A stretch of DNA of 64,000 nt from Paracoccus marinus (GCF_007018965.1 NZ_VJYZ01000007.1:62001-126000); one strand, 5' to 3'; counted from the first letter of the stretch, positions 27,487-35,817 are shown. Made by a program: numbers and translations. The notes: generated by a model from the letters alone, not told the origin.

Positions 27487-28364
27487 GGCGTCACCTCGTG
27501 GCGGATCGCCTCGCCGGCCATGGTGGCCTGACCGCGCGAAAGCCTGCGCGCCACGCGGTCGATCAGCCGCTGCGAAACCCAGGTCATCAGCAGGTAGAAG
27601 ACGAGCAGCCCAAGGAAATACCAGACCCGCCAGTCCGGGTGTGGATAGGCGAAGTTCGCGGGCTTGGTCGCGCCGAGGTCGCGGGCCCAGTAGACGATGT
27701 CCTCGATCCCCAGCAGGAACAGCAGCGGCGTGGCCTTTATGAGCACCATCCACAGGTTCGACAGCCCCGGCAGCGCATAGGTCCACATCTGCGGGATCAG
27801 GACGCGGCGGGTCAGCTGGCGTTCGGACATGCCGTACGCCTCGGCCGTTTCCAGCTGCGCGCGCGGGACGGCGTTCATCGCCCCGCTGAGGACGTTGGCC
27901 GCGAACGCGCCGAACACGATGGCAAAGGCGATCACCGCCAGCGTGAAGCCGTAGCTCTGGTGAACCCAGGGCGCGGCGGTGGACAGGGGAAGTTTCGCTG
28001 CCTGGCAGACGACGAACTCGTTGCCTTGCCGGACGGGCACCGAGGGGTCGCAGTAGACCCGGCTGCGCAGCCATTCGAACGACTGGTCAAGCGCAATGGG
28101 CACGAACAGGAAGAAGATGATGTCGGGCACGCCGCGCACCATCGCCGTGTAGATCCGCCCGAACCAGCGTAGCGGCGCGATCCGCGACCGCGACGCCACC
28201 GCGCCGCCGAACCCGAACAGAAGCGCCAGCGGCGCCGTCACGGCAAGCAGCAGCAACACGGTGCCGAACGACCCGTAGAACAGCAGGTGCTTGCCGGACG
28301 TCAGATAACACGCCAGCCAGGCCAGCCCGTTCAGGGCGGAGGGATCGGAGCAGGTTGCGAACAT
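27483..28364 (-). CDS. Polar amino acid ABC transporter permease (HisQ-like)
   Basis: A 293-residue permease. Family features: the RGVPDIIFFLFVP segment after helix 2 and the EAA loop NAVPRAQLETAEAYGMSERQLTRRVLIPQ. Between helices it carries a longer periplasmic loop (about residues 105-145, with two Cys) than most HisQ proteins. The ATG at 28362-28364 (MFATCSDP) is preferred to a start nine codons upstream. A strong hairpin separates it from the binding-protein gene. Confidence 0.87.
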   Translation of the reverse strand: MFATCSDPSALNGLAWLACYLTSGKHLLFYGSFGTVLLLLAVTAPLALLFGFGGAVASRSRIAPLRWFGRIYTAMVRGVPDIIFFLFVPIALDQSFEWLRSRVYCDPSVPVRQGNEFVVCQAAKLPLSTAAPWVHQSYGFTLAVIAFAIVFGAFAANVLSGAMNAVPRAQLETAEAYGMSERQLTRRVLIPQMWTYALPGLSNLWMVLIKATPLLFLLGIEDIVYWARDLGATKPANFAYPHPDWRVWYFLGLLVFYLLMTWVSQRLIDRVARRLSRGQATMAGEAIRHEVTP

Positions 28365-28380
28365 GGCGATCGGAGAGCGA

Positions 28381-28410
28381 CCGCCGCACACCGGGCGCGG
28401 TGTGCGGCGG
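28381..28410 (-). other. Intercistronic stem-loop between binding-protein and permease genes
   Basis: A perfect 12-base-pair stem (CCGCCGCACACC / GGTGTGCGGCGG) with a six-base loop lies 11 bases after the binding-protein stop. There is no T run. Hairpins at this place in ABC importer operons often protect the upstream mRNA or cause partial termination, so the binding protein is made in excess over the permeases. Confidence 0.6.
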
Positions 28411-28421
28411 CGCGCGTTGGG

Positions 28422-29333
28422 TCAGTTCGTGGCGGGTGCGGCGGGCGCGGCGGGTGCGGCGGACGCCGGCGCGCCGGTCGCGGGGGCCGGCGCGGTCGCG
28501 GCGGCGCCGGTCGGCGGCACGGTTGCGGGCGCGGTGCCGGTGGTGGCGCCCATCGTGGTGCCAGTCGTGGCGCCGGCGGTGGCGCCAGCCTTCGATGCCT
28601 CGAAGCTTGCGAAGGTCTCGGTCTTGTCGCCCAGCCACTTGGTGATCAGCGCGTCCAGCGACCCGTCGGCCTTCATGTCGGTCAGTGCCTTGTCGAAGCG
28701 CGCCTTCAGCTCGGTGTCGGATTTCCGCATCCCGATGCCCAGCCCCTCGGCCAGAACCAGGTTGTCCTGCCCCGTGATCCAGGACAGCTCGCCGTTCGAT
28801 GCCGTGACCAGCGGGGCCGCGAACTCGCGGTCGGCCAGCACCGCCTCGGCCTCGCCGTTGCGGACGGCGGCCACGGCCTCGTCGAAGGTGCCGAACTCGA
28901 GCAGGTCTGCGCCCGACGCCGCCACGTGGGAGGACTGGACCGTGCCGGTCTGCGCGGCGACGACGCCGTCGATGGGCGCGTCGGCGGACAGGCCGACATA
29001 GCCCGACGCGGGCGGCGGGGTGTAGGGGATCGAGAAGGCGATCGCCTGCTTGCGTTCCTCGTTGATGTTCATGCCGGCCATGATCGTGTCATAGTTCGAC
29101 GACACGAGGTTCGGAATGATCGAGTCCCACTCGTTGCGGACCCAGGTGCATTCGGCCTCGATCCGCTTGCACAGCTCGTTGCCGAGTTCGATCTCGAACC
29201 CGTCGAGCTCACCCTTGTCGTTGATGAAGTTGTAGGGTGCGTAGGCGCCTTCGGTGCCCATGCGGATCGTGTCGGCGGCGGCCATGCCGGCGGTCAGGGC
29301 CAGCGCGGCGGTGGCGAGCAGAAGCTTCTTCAT
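28422..29333 (-). CDS. Periplasmic amino-acid binding protein (HisJ family)
   Basis: A 303-residue solute-binding protein. The signal peptide is residues 1-20 (cleavage after GMAAA). The family-3 binding fold follows: TIRMGTEGAYAPYNFINDKG, GFEIELGNELCKRIEAEC and YDTIMAGMNINEERKQAIAFS. The folded domain ends near residue 246. It is followed by a 56-residue tail made almost only of Ala, Thr, Gly and Pro, ending PAAPATN, which is unusual for this family. The tail could be a flexible tether. GGGAGA is the ribosome-binding site. Confidence 0.9.
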   Translation of the reverse strand: MKKLLLATAALALTAGMAAADTIRMGTEGAYAPYNFINDKGELDGFEIELGNELCKRIEAECTWVRNEWDSIIPNLVSSNYDTIMAGMNINEERKQAIAFSIPYTPPPASGYVGLSADAPIDGVVAAQTGTVQSSHVAASGADLLEFGTFDEAVAAVRNGEAEAVLADREFAAPLVTASNGELSWITGQDNLVLAEGLGIGMRKSDTELKARFDKALTDMKADGSLDALITKWLGDKTETFASFEASKAGATAGATTGTTMGATTGTAPATVPPTGAAATAPAPATGAPASAAPAAPAAPATN

Positions 29334-29433
29334 TCAGGCAGTCTCCCGTTGGTGGTGTGGCCCGGTTGGTCGGGCGCTGGTTATGGCGAGGTGCGGGCGC
29401 GCGCAGGGCGGCGGGTTTGGTCCGGGGGCGAGG

Positions 29434-30288
29434 TCACGACGGCATCGTCGCGCTGATGAACTGGCGCAGCCGGTCGGTGCGGGGGGTGCGGAAGATCTGT
29501 TCGGGCGGGCCTTCTTCCTCGATCCGGCCCTTGTGCAGGAACACGACGTGGTCGCTGACGTCGGCCGCCAGCCGCATGTCGTGGGTGACGAGGATCATCG
29601 TCCGATGCTCGTTCGCCAGGTCCTTGATGACCCGCACGACTTCCTGCTGCAGTTCGGGGTCGAGCGCGCTGGTCGGTTCGTCGAAAAGCAGGGCGCGCGG
29701 CTCCATGCACAGCGCGCGGGCGATCGCGGCGCGCTGCTGCTGGCCGCCCGAAAGCTGCGCGGGCCAGGCGTCGGCCTTGTCGCCGATGCCGACCTTGGCA
29801 AGCAGCATCCGCGCCCGCGCCTCGACCTGCGCCGGATTCTGGCGCAGCACGGTCACCGGCGCTTCCATCACGTTCTGCAGGATCGTCAGGTGCGCCCACA
29901 GGTTGAACTGCTGGAACACCATCGCAAGGTTGGTGCGGATGCGGCGCAGCTGGTCGCGGTCGGCGGGGCGGCGTTCGCGGGCGGGGCCCGTCCAGCGCAC
30001 CGGCTCCCCCTCGAACAGGATGGTGCCGGCCTGGCTGCTTTCCAGAAGATTGCAGCAACGCAGCAGCGTGGATTTGCCCGACCCCGACGACCCGATCAGC
30101 GTCACGACATGCCCCCGGGGCGCGCTGAGGCTAACGCCCTTGATGACCTCGAGCGGGCCGTACGCCTTGTGCAGATCGCGCAGTTCAATGACAGGGCTCG
30201 CGCCCGGTGCCGCCGCCGCTGCCTGCGCCGACTTCTGGGCGGCAAAGGCGGGGTCTGCGGCGGGCTGGAAAGGGGTGGACGCTGTCAT
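29434..30288 (-). CDS. Polar amino acid ABC transporter ATP-binding protein (HisP family)
   Basis: A 284-residue ATPase. Walker A is IGSSGSGKSTLLRCCN, the Q-loop is VFQQFNLWAHLTILQNV, the signature is LSGGQQQRAAIARAL, Walker B is ALLFDEPTSALDPE, and the switch His is in THDMRLAADVSD. An Ala/Gln-rich leader of about 33 residues precedes the domain. It is the first gene of the importer block, 100 bases ahead of the binding-protein gene. The ATG at 30286-30288 was chosen; the open frame extends 77 codons upstream into non-coding sequence. Confidence 0.9.
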   Translation of the reverse strand: MTASTPFQPAADPAFAAQKSAQAAAAAPGASPVIELRDLHKAYGPLEVIKGVSLSAPRGHVVTLIGSSGSGKSTLLRCCNLLESSQAGTILFEGEPVRWTGPARERRPADRDQLRRIRTNLAMVFQQFNLWAHLTILQNVMEAPVTVLRQNPAQVEARARMLLAKVGIGDKADAWPAQLSGGQQQRAAIARALCMEPRALLFDEPTSALDPELQQEVVRVIKDLANEHRTMILVTHDMRLAADVSDHVVFLHKGRIEEEGPPEQIFRTPRTDRLRQFISATMPS

Positions 30289-30377
30289 GGTGGGGCTATC
30301 TGGCGCGATATCGCGGCCGATTGCAACGGCTGTCTGCGCGGGTGTCCGTGCGGCCGGGGCGTGCGGCCGCGCGCCCG

Positions 30378-30833
30378 TCAGCCGAGGCTGCGCGCCTCGA
30401 CGACCTCCTGCCGCGCGACGGCGGATTCGCGGTCGGTGACGCCCAGAAGCTTGGCGGTCAGGCGGATCACCGCGTCCTCGTCGGCGGTCCTGCGGCCGTC
30501 GGCATAGGCCACTTCCCACATGGCGGCGATCACGCCGATGCGGTGTTCCAGCGCGATCCGGTCCTTGATCATGCGGGTGAAGCGCACGGTGTCCGGCGCC
30601 TCTGCCTCGATCATCTCGGCGGCGGCGCGGTATTCGGCGGCCGTGTCGGGGTCGAGGTGCTGGCGCGAGATCAGGACGCGGTCGATGTTGCGCCGCTCGG
30701 CGTCCGAATAGCGGTCGTCGGCGCGCGCGAGCCGCACCAGCAGCGCCGCGACCGCCACGTCGGCATCGTTGCCCGACAGCGGTGAAGCCTCGGACTCATC
30801 GGCGAACAGACGTGAGAGGAGGCTGCGGAACAT
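30378..30833 (-). CDS. TerB-family protein
   Basis: A 151-residue helical protein of the TerB fold: AVAALLVRLARADDRYSDAERRNIDRVL, then EHRIGVIAAMWEVAYADGRRTADEDAVIRLTAK. Two DxxYS/DE-type acidic loops of a TerB metal site are visible (ADDRYSDAE and ADGRRTADED). TerB is named from tellurite-resistance operons, but stand-alone copies such as this have no known role. It lies between the ABC ATPase gene and a DUF1330 gene on the same strand. Confidence 0.85.
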   Translation of the reverse strand: MFRSLLSRLFADESEASPLSGNDADVAVAALLVRLARADDRYSDAERRNIDRVLISRQHLDPDTAAEYRAAAEMIEAEAPDTVRFTRMIKDRIALEHRIGVIAAMWEVAYADGRRTADEDAVIRLTAKLLGVTDRESAVARQEVVEARSLG

Positions 30834-30904
30834 TGTTCCATGATATGGGAACCGCGCGCGACTTCAACACCAATAAGTAGTGGTGCCCGGAAAGGCGGAA
30901 CCGG

Positions 30905-31198
30905 TCAGCCGTCCCAGCCCTCGACCAGCATCACGTCGCCGGTGCTACAGGCCGTGCGAAGCGCCTTGGCTGCCTGGTATTCGGGCGAGTTATAGCACGC
31001 CTTCGCCGTCTCCATGTCCTCGAACTCGATCACGACGCAGCGCGGGCGCGTCTCGCCCTCGACCACCTCGACACGGCCGCCGCGGGCAAGGAAGCGCGCG
31101 CCGTACTTCTGGAACGGGACGGCGGTCGCCTTGCGGTAGTCTTCGTAGGCGACGGGATCGTCGACGGTGACGTGGGCCACCCAGTATGCCTTGGTCAT
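30905..31198 (-). CDS. DUF1330 family protein
   Basis: A 97-residue ferredoxin-like dimeric alpha/beta-barrel protein. It starts MTKAYWVAHVTVDDPVAYEDY and contains FLARGGRVEVVEGE and YNSPEYQAAKALR, the core DUF1330 motifs. No catalytic role is known. It lies 36 bases downstream of the ppk2 start side, after ppk2's stop is passed on the same strand order (ppk2 lies 3' of it). Confidence 0.88.
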   Translation of the reverse strand: MTKAYWVAHVTVDDPVAYEDYRKATAVPFQKYGARFLARGGRVEVVEGETRPRCVVIEFEDMETAKACYNSPEYQAAKALRTACSTGDVMLVEGWDG

Positions 31199-31234
31199 GG
31201 CTGCGTTCCTTCCCGATGTTTCAGGGGGCCAGCC

Positions 31235-32188
31235 TCAGTATTTCTCGGGAACATACAAGTCGCGCGGCAGCACGTCGCGTTCGTAGTCGGGATTGAAGAC
31301 GCGGTCGGGCAGGGTGATTTCCTCGTGCGGGACGTCCGTGTAGGGGACGAGACCCAGAAGATGCGAGATGCAGTTCAGCCGCGCCCGGCGCTTGTCGTTG
31401 GCGGGCACGATGTACCACGGCGCCTCGGGGATGTTCGTGTGTTCGAACATGTCTTCCTTGGCCTTGGTATAGGCTTCCCAGCGGACCCGCGACTGAAGGT
31501 CCATGGGGCTGAGCTTCCACTGCTTCAGGGGATCGTGGATGCGCATCAGGAAGCGCATCTGCTGTTCCTCATCGGTGACCGAGAACCAGTACTTCACCAG
31601 CCGGATGCCCGAGCGGACCAGCATCCGCTCGAACTCGGGGACGTCCTGGAAGAACTGTTCGACCTGGTCCTCGCCGGCAAATCCCATCACCCGCTCGACG
31701 CCCGCGCGGTTGTACCAGCTGCGGTCGAACAGCACGATCTCGCCGCCCGCCGGCAGGTGGGGGACGTAGCGCTGGAAATACCACTGGGTCTTCTCGCGGT
31801 CCGATGGCGCGGGCAGCGCGACGGTGCGGACCACGCGCGGGTTCAGCCGCTGGTTGATGCGTTTGATGACGCCGCCCTTGCCGGCGCTGTCGCGCCCCTC
31901 GAAGATGACGACGACCTTTTCCTTGGTGTGCGCGACCCAGTCCTGCAGCTTGATGAGTTCGGACTGAAGCCGCAGCAGCTCGCGGAAGTAGATGCGGCGG
32001 TCAAGCTGGTTCGGTCGCGCCTCGTTGTAGACGCGGGCGATCGCCTTGGACAGCTCGGCATCCTCGAGTTCAAGCTCCATTTCCTCGTCGAGGGTGTCGT
32101 CCAGCTCGTGGCGCAGCCAGTCGGCCGCCCCGTCGGGGGTCAGGTCCGCATGGGTCGGCGGCACGCCATCAACGGTTCTGTCGGTCAC
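31235..32188 (-). CDS. ppk2: Polyphosphate kinase 2
   Basis: A 317-residue PPK2 of the class I type, which transfers phosphate between polyphosphate and nucleotides, mainly making NTPs or NDPs. Walker A is IFEGRDSAGKGGVIKR, the lid region is RVVRTVALPAPSDREK, and Walker B is VLFDRSWYNRAGVERVMGF. An N-terminal helical segment of about 65 residues precedes the kinase domain. The GTG at 32186-32188 has GGAG eight bases upstream and was preferred to a longer ATG-like frame. It lies on the far side of the clpA terminator. Confidence 0.93.
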   Translation of the reverse strand: MTDRTVDGVPPTHADLTPDGAADWLRHELDDTLDEEMELELEDAELSKAIARVYNEARPNQLDRRIYFRELLRLQSELIKLQDWVAHTKEKVVVIFEGRDSAGKGGVIKRINQRLNPRVVRTVALPAPSDREKTQWYFQRYVPHLPAGGEIVLFDRSWYNRAGVERVMGFAGEDQVEQFFQDVPEFERMLVRSGIRLVKYWFSVTDEEQQMRFLMRIHDPLKQWKLSPMDLQSRVRWEAYTKAKEDMFEHTNIPEAPWYIVPANDKRRARLNCISHLLGLVPYTDVPHEEITLPDRVFNPDYERDVLPRDLYVPEKY

Positions 32189-32321
32189 GGGCGAAGCTCC
32201 TCGATAGGTGGCCTGTCGGGTGAAGCATAGTTTTGTGACGGGAGTGTGGAAGGGCCGCCGATCCCTGCCCGTGGGGATCGTCGCACGCGGTGGTGATGCG
32301 CGACACGGCGCGGTGGACAGC

Positions 32322-32353
32322 AAAAAGGCGGCCCGGAGGTGATCCGGGCCGCC
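32322..32353 (-). terminator. Rho-independent terminator of clpA
   Basis: A ten-base-pair stem (GGCGGCCCGG / CCGGGCCGCC) with a seven-base loop is followed on the minus strand by TTTTT. It lies 35 bases after the clpA stop and well before the ppk2 start, the clearest terminator in the window. Confidence 0.88.
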
Positions 32354-32387
32354 TGTACGATGGTCAAGGCCGTGGCCGGCGCTACGC

Positions 32388-34709
32388 TCAGCCTGCGGTC
32401 AGCAACGGCGGCATTTCCTTCGTGATCCGGGGCGTTTCGGGGCCCGAGATGTCGAAGGCGGGCTTGTCGTTCTCGATCCGCACCCGGACCACGCCGCCCT
32501 TCGTCAGGCGGCCGAACAGCAGCTCTTCGGCCAGCGGCTTCTTGATGTGCTCCTGGATGACGCGGGCAAGCGGGCGCGCGCCCATCTTGTCGTCGTAGCC
32601 CTTTTCGGCCAGCCAGGCCCCGGCCTCCTCGGTCAGCTCGATATGCACGCCGCGGTCCATCAGTTGGGCTTCCAGTTGCAGGATGAACTTCTCGACCACC
32701 TGCACGATCACCTCGCGCGGCAGCGGCGCGAAGCTGATGACCGCGTCCAGCCGGTTGCGGAACTCGGGCGTGAAGGTGCGCTCGATCGCCTCGCGGTCCT
32801 CGCCCTCGCGGCGGTCGCGGCCAAAGCCGATCGCCGCGCGGGCCTGGTCGGCGGCGCCCGCGTTCGAGGTCATGATCAGGATCACGTTGCGGAAATCGAC
32901 CTGCTTGCCGTTGTGGTCGGTGAGCTTGCCGTGGTCCATCACCTGCAGAAGGATGTTGAAGACGTCCGGGTGCGCCTTCTCGATCTCGTCGAGCAGCAGG
33001 ACGCTGTGCGGATGCTGATCCACGCCGTCGGTCAGAAGGCCCCCTTGGTCGAAGCCGACATAGCCGGGCGGCGCGCCGATCAGGCGGCTGACCGCGTGCT
33101 TTTCCATGTATTCCGACATGTCGAAGCGCAGCATCTCGACGCCAAGCGTGCTTGCCAGCTGTTTCGCGACCTCGGTCTTGCCGACGCCGGTCGGGCCCGC
33201 GAACAGGTAGTTGCCGATCGGCTTTTCCGGCTCGCGCAGGCCCGCGCGCGCGAGCTTGATCGACGAGGCCAGCGCCTCGATCGCCTTGTCCTGCCCGAAA
33301 ACCAGCCGCTTGAGCGTCTTTTCAAGGTCGCGCAGCACCTCGGCGTCGTCCTTGCTGACGCTTTTCGGCGGGATCCGGGCGATCTTGGCCACGACCGCCT
33401 CGATCTCCTTGGTGCCGATGGTCTTGCGGCGCTTGCTTTCCGACACGAGGTGCTGGGCCGCGCCCGCCTCGTCGATCACGTCGATCGCGCTGTCGGGCAG
33501 CTTGCGGTCGTTGATGTAGCGCGAGGCGAGTTCGACCGCCGAGCGGATCGCGTCCGAGGTGTAGCGCACGTCGTGGTGCTTTTCGAAGCTGGGCTTCAGC
33601 CCCACGAGGATCTTGATCGCGTCGGGCACGTTCGGTTCGTTCACGTCGATCTTCTGGAACCGGCGGCTGAGCGCGCGGTCCTTTTCGAAGTGCTGGCGGA
33701 ACTCCTTGTATGTCGTGGACCCCATGCAGCGCAGCTTGCCGCCCGCGAGCGCGGGTTTAAGCAGGTTCGACGCGTCCATCGCGCCCCCGCTGGTCGCGCC
33801 TGCGCCGATGACGGTGTGGATCTCGTCGATGAAAAGGATTGCGTCGTCGTGATCCTCGAGCTCTTTCACGACGGCCTTCAGCCGCTCCTCGAAGTCGCCG
33901 CGGTAGCGGGTGCCCGCCAGCAGCGCGCCCATGTCGAGCGAATAGATCGTGGCGCCCGCTAGGATTTCGGGCGTCTCGCCCCGCGTGATCTTGAGCGCGA
34001 GTCCTTCGGCGATGGCGGTCTTGCCGACGCCCGGATCGCCCACCAGCAGCGGGTTGTTCTTGCGGCGGCGGCACAGCACCTGGATGCAGCGCTCGACCTC
34101 GTCGGCGCGGCCGATCAGCGGGTCCACGTCGCCCTTCTGCGCCTTTTCGTTCAGGTCCACGCAGTATTTCGCCAGCGCGGATTCGTCCTTGCCGGGCTTG
34201 GCGCCCGACGCTTCGGCCTGCGGTTCCTGGTCGGCGCCCTGGACGTGCCGGGGTTCCGAGAAGGACGGGTTCTTGGCCACGCCGTGGGCGATGAAGTTGA
34301 CGGCGTCGTAGCGCGTCATCTCCAGTTCCTGCAGGAAGAAGGCGGCGTTGGATTCGCGTTCGGCGAAGATCGCGACCAGCACGTTCGCGCCCGTGACCTC
34401 GGCCCGGCCCGACGACTGGACGTGGATCGCCGCGCGCTGGATCACGCGCTGGAACGCGGCCGTGGGCACCGCTTCCGAGCCGTCCACGTCGGTCACCAGC
34501 GTCGACAGGTCGTCGTCGATATAGTCGGTCAGCATCCGCCGCAGTTCGTCCAGATCGACGTTGCACGCCTTCATGACGGTGACGGCGTCCGGTTCCTCGG
34601 TCAGCGCGAGAAGGAGATGTTCGAGAGTGGCCAGTTCATGGCGGTGCTGGTTTGCCAGCGACAGCGCGGCATGAATGGCCTGTTCCAGGGTAGAGGAGAA
34701 GGTGGGCAC
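32388..34709 (-). CDS. clpA: ATP-dependent Clp protease ATP-binding subunit ClpA
   Basis: A 773-residue unfoldase that feeds substrates to ClpP. It has a Clp N-domain (residues about 1-145), then AAA module 1 with Walker A VGDPGVGKTA and Walker B LFIDEIH, and AAA module 2 with GPTGVGKTE and LLLDEIEKAH. The absence of a coiled-coil middle domain separates it from ClpB, and a ClpP-binding IGF-like loop is present (AAIGFGRD). It has its own terminator. No clpS, the adaptor gene often found directly upstream, is visible here. Confidence 0.96.
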   Translation of the reverse strand: MPTFSSTLEQAIHAALSLANQHRHELATLEHLLLALTEEPDAVTVMKACNVDLDELRRMLTDYIDDDLSTLVTDVDGSEAVPTAAFQRVIQRAAIHVQSSGRAEVTGANVLVAIFAERESNAAFFLQELEMTRYDAVNFIAHGVAKNPSFSEPRHVQGADQEPQAEASGAKPGKDESALAKYCVDLNEKAQKGDVDPLIGRADEVERCIQVLCRRRKNNPLLVGDPGVGKTAIAEGLALKITRGETPEILAGATIYSLDMGALLAGTRYRGDFEERLKAVVKELEDHDDAILFIDEIHTVIGAGATSGGAMDASNLLKPALAGGKLRCMGSTTYKEFRQHFEKDRALSRRFQKIDVNEPNVPDAIKILVGLKPSFEKHHDVRYTSDAIRSAVELASRYINDRKLPDSAIDVIDEAGAAQHLVSESKRRKTIGTKEIEAVVAKIARIPPKSVSKDDAEVLRDLEKTLKRLVFGQDKAIEALASSIKLARAGLREPEKPIGNYLFAGPTGVGKTEVAKQLASTLGVEMLRFDMSEYMEKHAVSRLIGAPPGYVGFDQGGLLTDGVDQHPHSVLLLDEIEKAHPDVFNILLQVMDHGKLTDHNGKQVDFRNVILIMTSNAGAADQARAAIGFGRDRREGEDREAIERTFTPEFRNRLDAVISFAPLPREVIVQVVEKFILQLEAQLMDRGVHIELTEEAGAWLAEKGYDDKMGARPLARVIQEHIKKPLAEELLFGRLTKGGVVRVRIENDKPAFDISGPETPRITKEMPPLLTAG

Positions 34710-34791
34710 GGGCAGGCTCCTGTCAGTCGGCTGGCGGTTTGGGCCACGCAGGGGTGCGGTCCACCTGTCAGACTGTCATCGTACGGTTAAG

Positions 34792-34818
34792 AATCTGTGG
34801 ATCGGGGCGCAGTTCAAG
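34792..34818 (-). promoter_or_regulatory. Second heat-shock-like element upstream of clpA
   Basis: CTTGAAC (34812-34818 on the minus strand), 14 bases, then CAGATT (34792-34797), about 83 bases before the clpA ATG. It resembles an RpoH promoter but the -10 is weak. Confidence 0.25.
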
Positions 34819-34864
34819 GGAAATCGGAACGGTCGTCCCGAAACCGCGCCGGGTTGAATGAGAT

Positions 34865-34891
34865 GTGATATTCGCGCCGCCGTTTTTCAAG
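34865..34891 (-). promoter_or_regulatory. Heat-shock (RpoH-type) promoter candidate for clpA
   Basis: On the minus strand CTTGAAA (34885-34891) is followed after 14 bases by TATCAC (34865-34870). CTTGAAA is the exact -35 of RpoH promoters. The leader to the clpA ATG would be about 150 bases. The 229-base gap between clpA and gloB holds this and the second CTTGAA element, and no other gene. Confidence 0.4.
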
Positions 34892-34938
34892 GAACGCAGG
34901 GGTAAGGCGGCGCGGGGCGGCGCGGGGCAGGGCGGCCC

Positions 34939-35688
34939 TCAGCCCCGGAACTCGTCCTTCATCTTGCGAAGCCGCGCGAACACCTCGGCGTCGGGCGCGC
35001 CGTCCATCCCCAGCGACGCGGCGAGGACCGGCGCGCGCAGGAACGGGTTGGTCTGCCGCTCGTCGTCCAGCGTCGAGGGCGCGCAGGGGCGCCTGCCCGC
35101 CGCGGTGTCGTCCAGCCGCTGACGAAGCGCGGCGTTGCCTGCGTCCACCGACATGGCGAAGGCGCCGTTGCCCTTGCAATAGTCGTGACCCGAGCAGACG
35201 ACCGTCTCGCCCGGCAGGGCGTTCAGCGCCGAAAGGCTGGTCCACATCTGGTCGGCCGTGCCTTCCAGCAGGCGCCCGCAGCCGATCGCCATCAGGCTGT
35301 CGGCGGTAAAGACCAGCGCGGCCCCGGGCATGTGGAACGCCACATGGCCCACGGTATGGCCGGGCACGTCGATGACATGGACGTCCTCGCCGCAGGCGGT
35401 GAAGGTCTCGCCCGCGCGCACCTGCCGGTCGAGCGGGGGCAGGCGGTGCGCGTCGGCGGCGGCGCCGGTGACGCGGGCGCCGGTCGCCTCGACGATCTCG
35501 GCCAAGCCGTCGATGTGGTCGTCGTGATGGTGCGTCAGCAGGATCTCGTCCAGCGTCCAGCCACGGCGGTCCAGTTCGGCAAGGATCGGCGCGGCCTCGG
35601 GCGCGTCCACCAGGATCGTCTGCCCGCCGCCCTGCACGAGATAGGCGTAGTTGTCGCTGAGGCAGCGGATCGTCACCAGTTCGGCCAT
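34939..35688 (-). CDS. gloB: Hydroxyacylglutathione hydrolase (glyoxalase II)
   Basis: A 249-residue metallo-beta-lactamase-fold enzyme that hydrolyses S-lactoylglutathione to lactate and glutathione, the second step of methylglyoxal removal. The dinuclear metal motif THHHDDHIDG is followed by the third-metal His in VPGHTVGHVAFH, the bridging Asp in VFTADSLM, and the last His in SGHDYCKGN. The C-terminal helices have RQTNPFLRA, which binds glutathione. Start is MAELVTIRCLSDNYAYLV, which fits the family. Confidence 0.95.
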   Translation of the reverse strand: MAELVTIRCLSDNYAYLVQGGGQTILVDAPEAAPILAELDRRGWTLDEILLTHHHDDHIDGLAEIVEATGARVTGAAADAHRLPPLDRQVRAGETFTACGEDVHVIDVPGHTVGHVAFHMPGAALVFTADSLMAIGCGRLLEGTADQMWTSLSALNALPGETVVCSGHDYCKGNGAFAMSVDAGNAALRQRLDDTAAGRRPCAPSTLDDERQTNPFLRAPVLAASLGMDGAPDAEVFARLRKMKDEFRG

Positions 35689-35745
35689 GGCCTGTCCTTT
35701 CGTCTGCGTGACTGAAAGCTAGGACGCCGGGTGGCCGGGTTCAAA

Positions 35746-35799
35746 CCCCAACCGCGCGATCGCGCGCCCCGGCCCCAACCGCGCGATCGCGCGCCCCGG
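35746..35799. repeat. 27-base tandem repeat, two perfect copies
   Basis: A 27-base unit at 35746-35772 is repeated exactly at 35773-35799. Each unit contains the palindrome CGCGATCGCG. It sits in the 203-base gap between gloB and the methyltransferase gene, which are divergent. Confidence 0.8.
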
Positions 35800-35817
35800 T
35801 CCCGCCTACGCGCCTGC

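Noticed and set aside
21013-30288. Recent horizontal island
   Set aside because: No tRNA, integrase, flanking repeats or insertion sequences are visible, and base composition looks like that of its neighbours by eye.
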